DNA from: Paraglaciecola sp. 20A4
Lineage (GTDB): Bacteria > Pseudomonadota > Gammaproteobacteria > Enterobacterales > Alteromonadaceae
Assembly (NCBI RefSeq): GCF_011378905.1
Contig: NZ_WTPY01000003.1
Span: 248,001 to 312,000 of the forward strand
DNA: 64,000 bases
Reading direction: 5' to 3'
Each line of letters begins with the position of its first letter. The stretch's first letter is position 1. Below the pieces are notes generated by a model, which had not been told where the DNA came from, did no database searches, and saw only the letters and a program-made list of their open reading frames with translations. Shown piece after piece: positions 63,027-64,000 of the stretch. Both the position numbers and the translations under genes were made by a program.

Positions 63027-64000
63027 TTATTTTAGTTTTGCCTGAGGTGACTCGATAACAACTTTTTCGTCGCCTACTTCAACCACGACTTCAGGAATGG
63101 GAATACGCAATATTTTAACCCCAAGATAAGCATAAATAATAGCCAGCACAGGATTAATTAGGTTGAAAAAAGTATATATAAAGTAGTCAAATGGATGAAC
63201 AAGCAAAACACCTTGCATATATGCACCACAGGTATTCCAAGGAATAAGAGGTGACGTAATGGTACCTCCGTCTTCTAGACTTCGTGATAAGTTGAGTTGA
63301 TGCAAGCCACGTTTTGCGTACTCTTCTTTATACATGCGCCCAGGCATAACAATCGAAATATACTGGTCAGCCGTAATGATATTAGTACCAATGCACGTCA
63401 AAATAGTACGACTGATCATGCTACCAGCGGAGTGCGCGCCACGTAAAAATAAAGCCACTATTGCTTTTAATAAACCGGTGCTTTCTAACACGGCGCCAAA
63501 ACTCATGGCACAAATGATCAACCAAATGGTATTGAGCATACTTGACATACCACCTCTGCTAAGCAGCGAGTTTAGATTTTCATCCGCAGTGCTAAACGCC
63601 ACTCCATCGAACAGCGATGTCCATACTACTGCAGTCACGCCTAGTGCACCTTGCTGTTCCTCGTCCACCATATTTTGGATAACATCTGGCTGAAATAATA
63701 CCGCCCAAACCGCACCTAATAATGCACCAATGGCAACAGCGGGAAATGCCGGCATTTTCCTTATGGCTAATGTTAAAAGCACAACTAACGGGGCGAGCAT
63801 TATCCAACTGATATTGAATTCTTGCGCTAGCAAGGTCTGCATTTCAGCAATATTGCTCGAGGTTTCTTGCGCATCCCCTGAAAAACCAATGATGGTAAAG
63901 AGAATTAACGCGATGACAAAACTAGGAACGGTTGTCCACAACATATATCGAATATGCTCAAATAACTCTGTGCCCGCAACAGCAGGTGCTAAATTGGTAG
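63027..64000 (-). CDS. NhaC-family Na+/H+ antiporter, N-terminus outside window
   Basis: The C-terminal part (about 324 residues) of an NhaC-type sodium/proton antiporter. The open frame continues past position 64000: the residues before the ATG at 63944 read TNLAPAVAGTELFEHIRY, a conserved NhaC segment, so that ATG is internal. Membrane spans, LIICAMSFGAVLESTGLL, TNIITADQYISIVMPGRMY and SPLIPWNTCGAYM are typical. It exchanges sodium for protons across the inner membrane, useful in a marine cell. The stop is followed by about 100 nt before pepN. Confidence 0.9.
   Translation of the reverse strand, partial: TNLAPAVAGTELFEHIRYMLWTTVPSFVIALILFTIIGFSGDAQETSSNIAEMQTLLAQEFNISWIMLAPLVVLLTLAIRKMPAFPAVAIGALLGAVWAVLFQPDVIQNMVDEEQQGALGVTAVVWTSLFDGVAFSTADENLNSLLSRGGMSSMLNTIWLIICAMSFGAVLESTGLLKAIVALFLRGAHSAGSMISRTILTCIGTNIITADQYISIVMPGRMYKEEYAKRGLHQLNLSRSLEDGGTITSPLIPWNTCGAYMQGVLLVHPFDYFIYTFFNLINPVLAIIYAYLGVKILRIPIPEVVVEVGDEKVVIESPQAKLK

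Noticed and set aside
63334-63693. 119-residue plus-strand frame opposite nhaC
   Set aside because: It is an antisense shadow of a conserved membrane protein gene.

Overview
The window looks like a chromosomal segment of a marine gammaproteobacterium of the Alteromonadales, closest in gene content to Alteromonas, Glaciecola or Paraglaciecola. This is inferred from gene content and order, not from a search. The right half keeps the Escherichia coli order pepN - pyrD - zapC - rlmKL - uup - rmf - fabA. Typical Alteromonadales additions sit between these genes: a DUF3466 protein, a 1612-residue NAD-glutamate dehydrogenase, and a DUF1302/DUF1329/YCF48/RND module. I see no insertion sequence, prophage, CRISPR array, rRNA or tRNA.

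Layout: 1-4.7 kb holds the end of a patatin-like gene, a three-gene minus-strand envelope group (membrane protein, Bax-like glucosaminidase, DUF2987-type protein), and lysE/cobB. From 5.0 to 14.1 kb, all on the plus strand, is a catabolic cluster: an RpiR-type regulator, a class II fumarase-like lyase, an amidase, an HpxW-like Ntn-hydrolase, a TauE/SafE permease, a ureidoglycine-glyoxylate-type aminotransferase and an allantoate-amidohydrolase-type M20 enzyme. This resembles the Klebsiella hpx genes for allantoate and oxamate breakdown. A paired palindromic operator lies in front of the amidase gene. From 14.2 to 18.8 kb (minus) are a cupin, a flavin reductase, glutaminase, a GNAT, a ModF-like ABC ATPase and a MarR regulator.

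From 19 to 31 kb (minus) are a WaaE-like glycosyltransferase, a second class V aminotransferase, a gamma-carbonic anhydrase, TesB, an unusual Ser/Thr kinase, RlmJ, a branched-chain 2-oxoacid dehydrogenase operon (E1-alpha, E1-beta, E2 with two lipoyl domains) and a DUF2189 membrane protein. An orphan plus-strand terminator near 21.5 kb suggests a small RNA. From 31 to 39.6 kb (plus) are alaA-yfbR, a ThuA-like gene, dgt, msrPQ, a LexA-controlled sulA-like gene, a YchJ-family gene and fabA with a FabR-type operator. Between the thuA-like gene and dgt lies a decayed tandem duplication of their junction.

From 39.6 kb to the end (minus) are rmf (57 aa), DUF3466, uup, a glutaredoxin-like gene, rlmKL, zapC, pyrD, NAD-GDH, the DUF1302/DUF1329/YCF48/RND transport module, DUF2835, pepN and the C-terminal part of an NhaC-type antiporter. 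These are mostly housekeeping genes for rRNA methylation, pyrimidine synthesis, division, ribosome hibernation and unsaturated fatty-acid synthesis.
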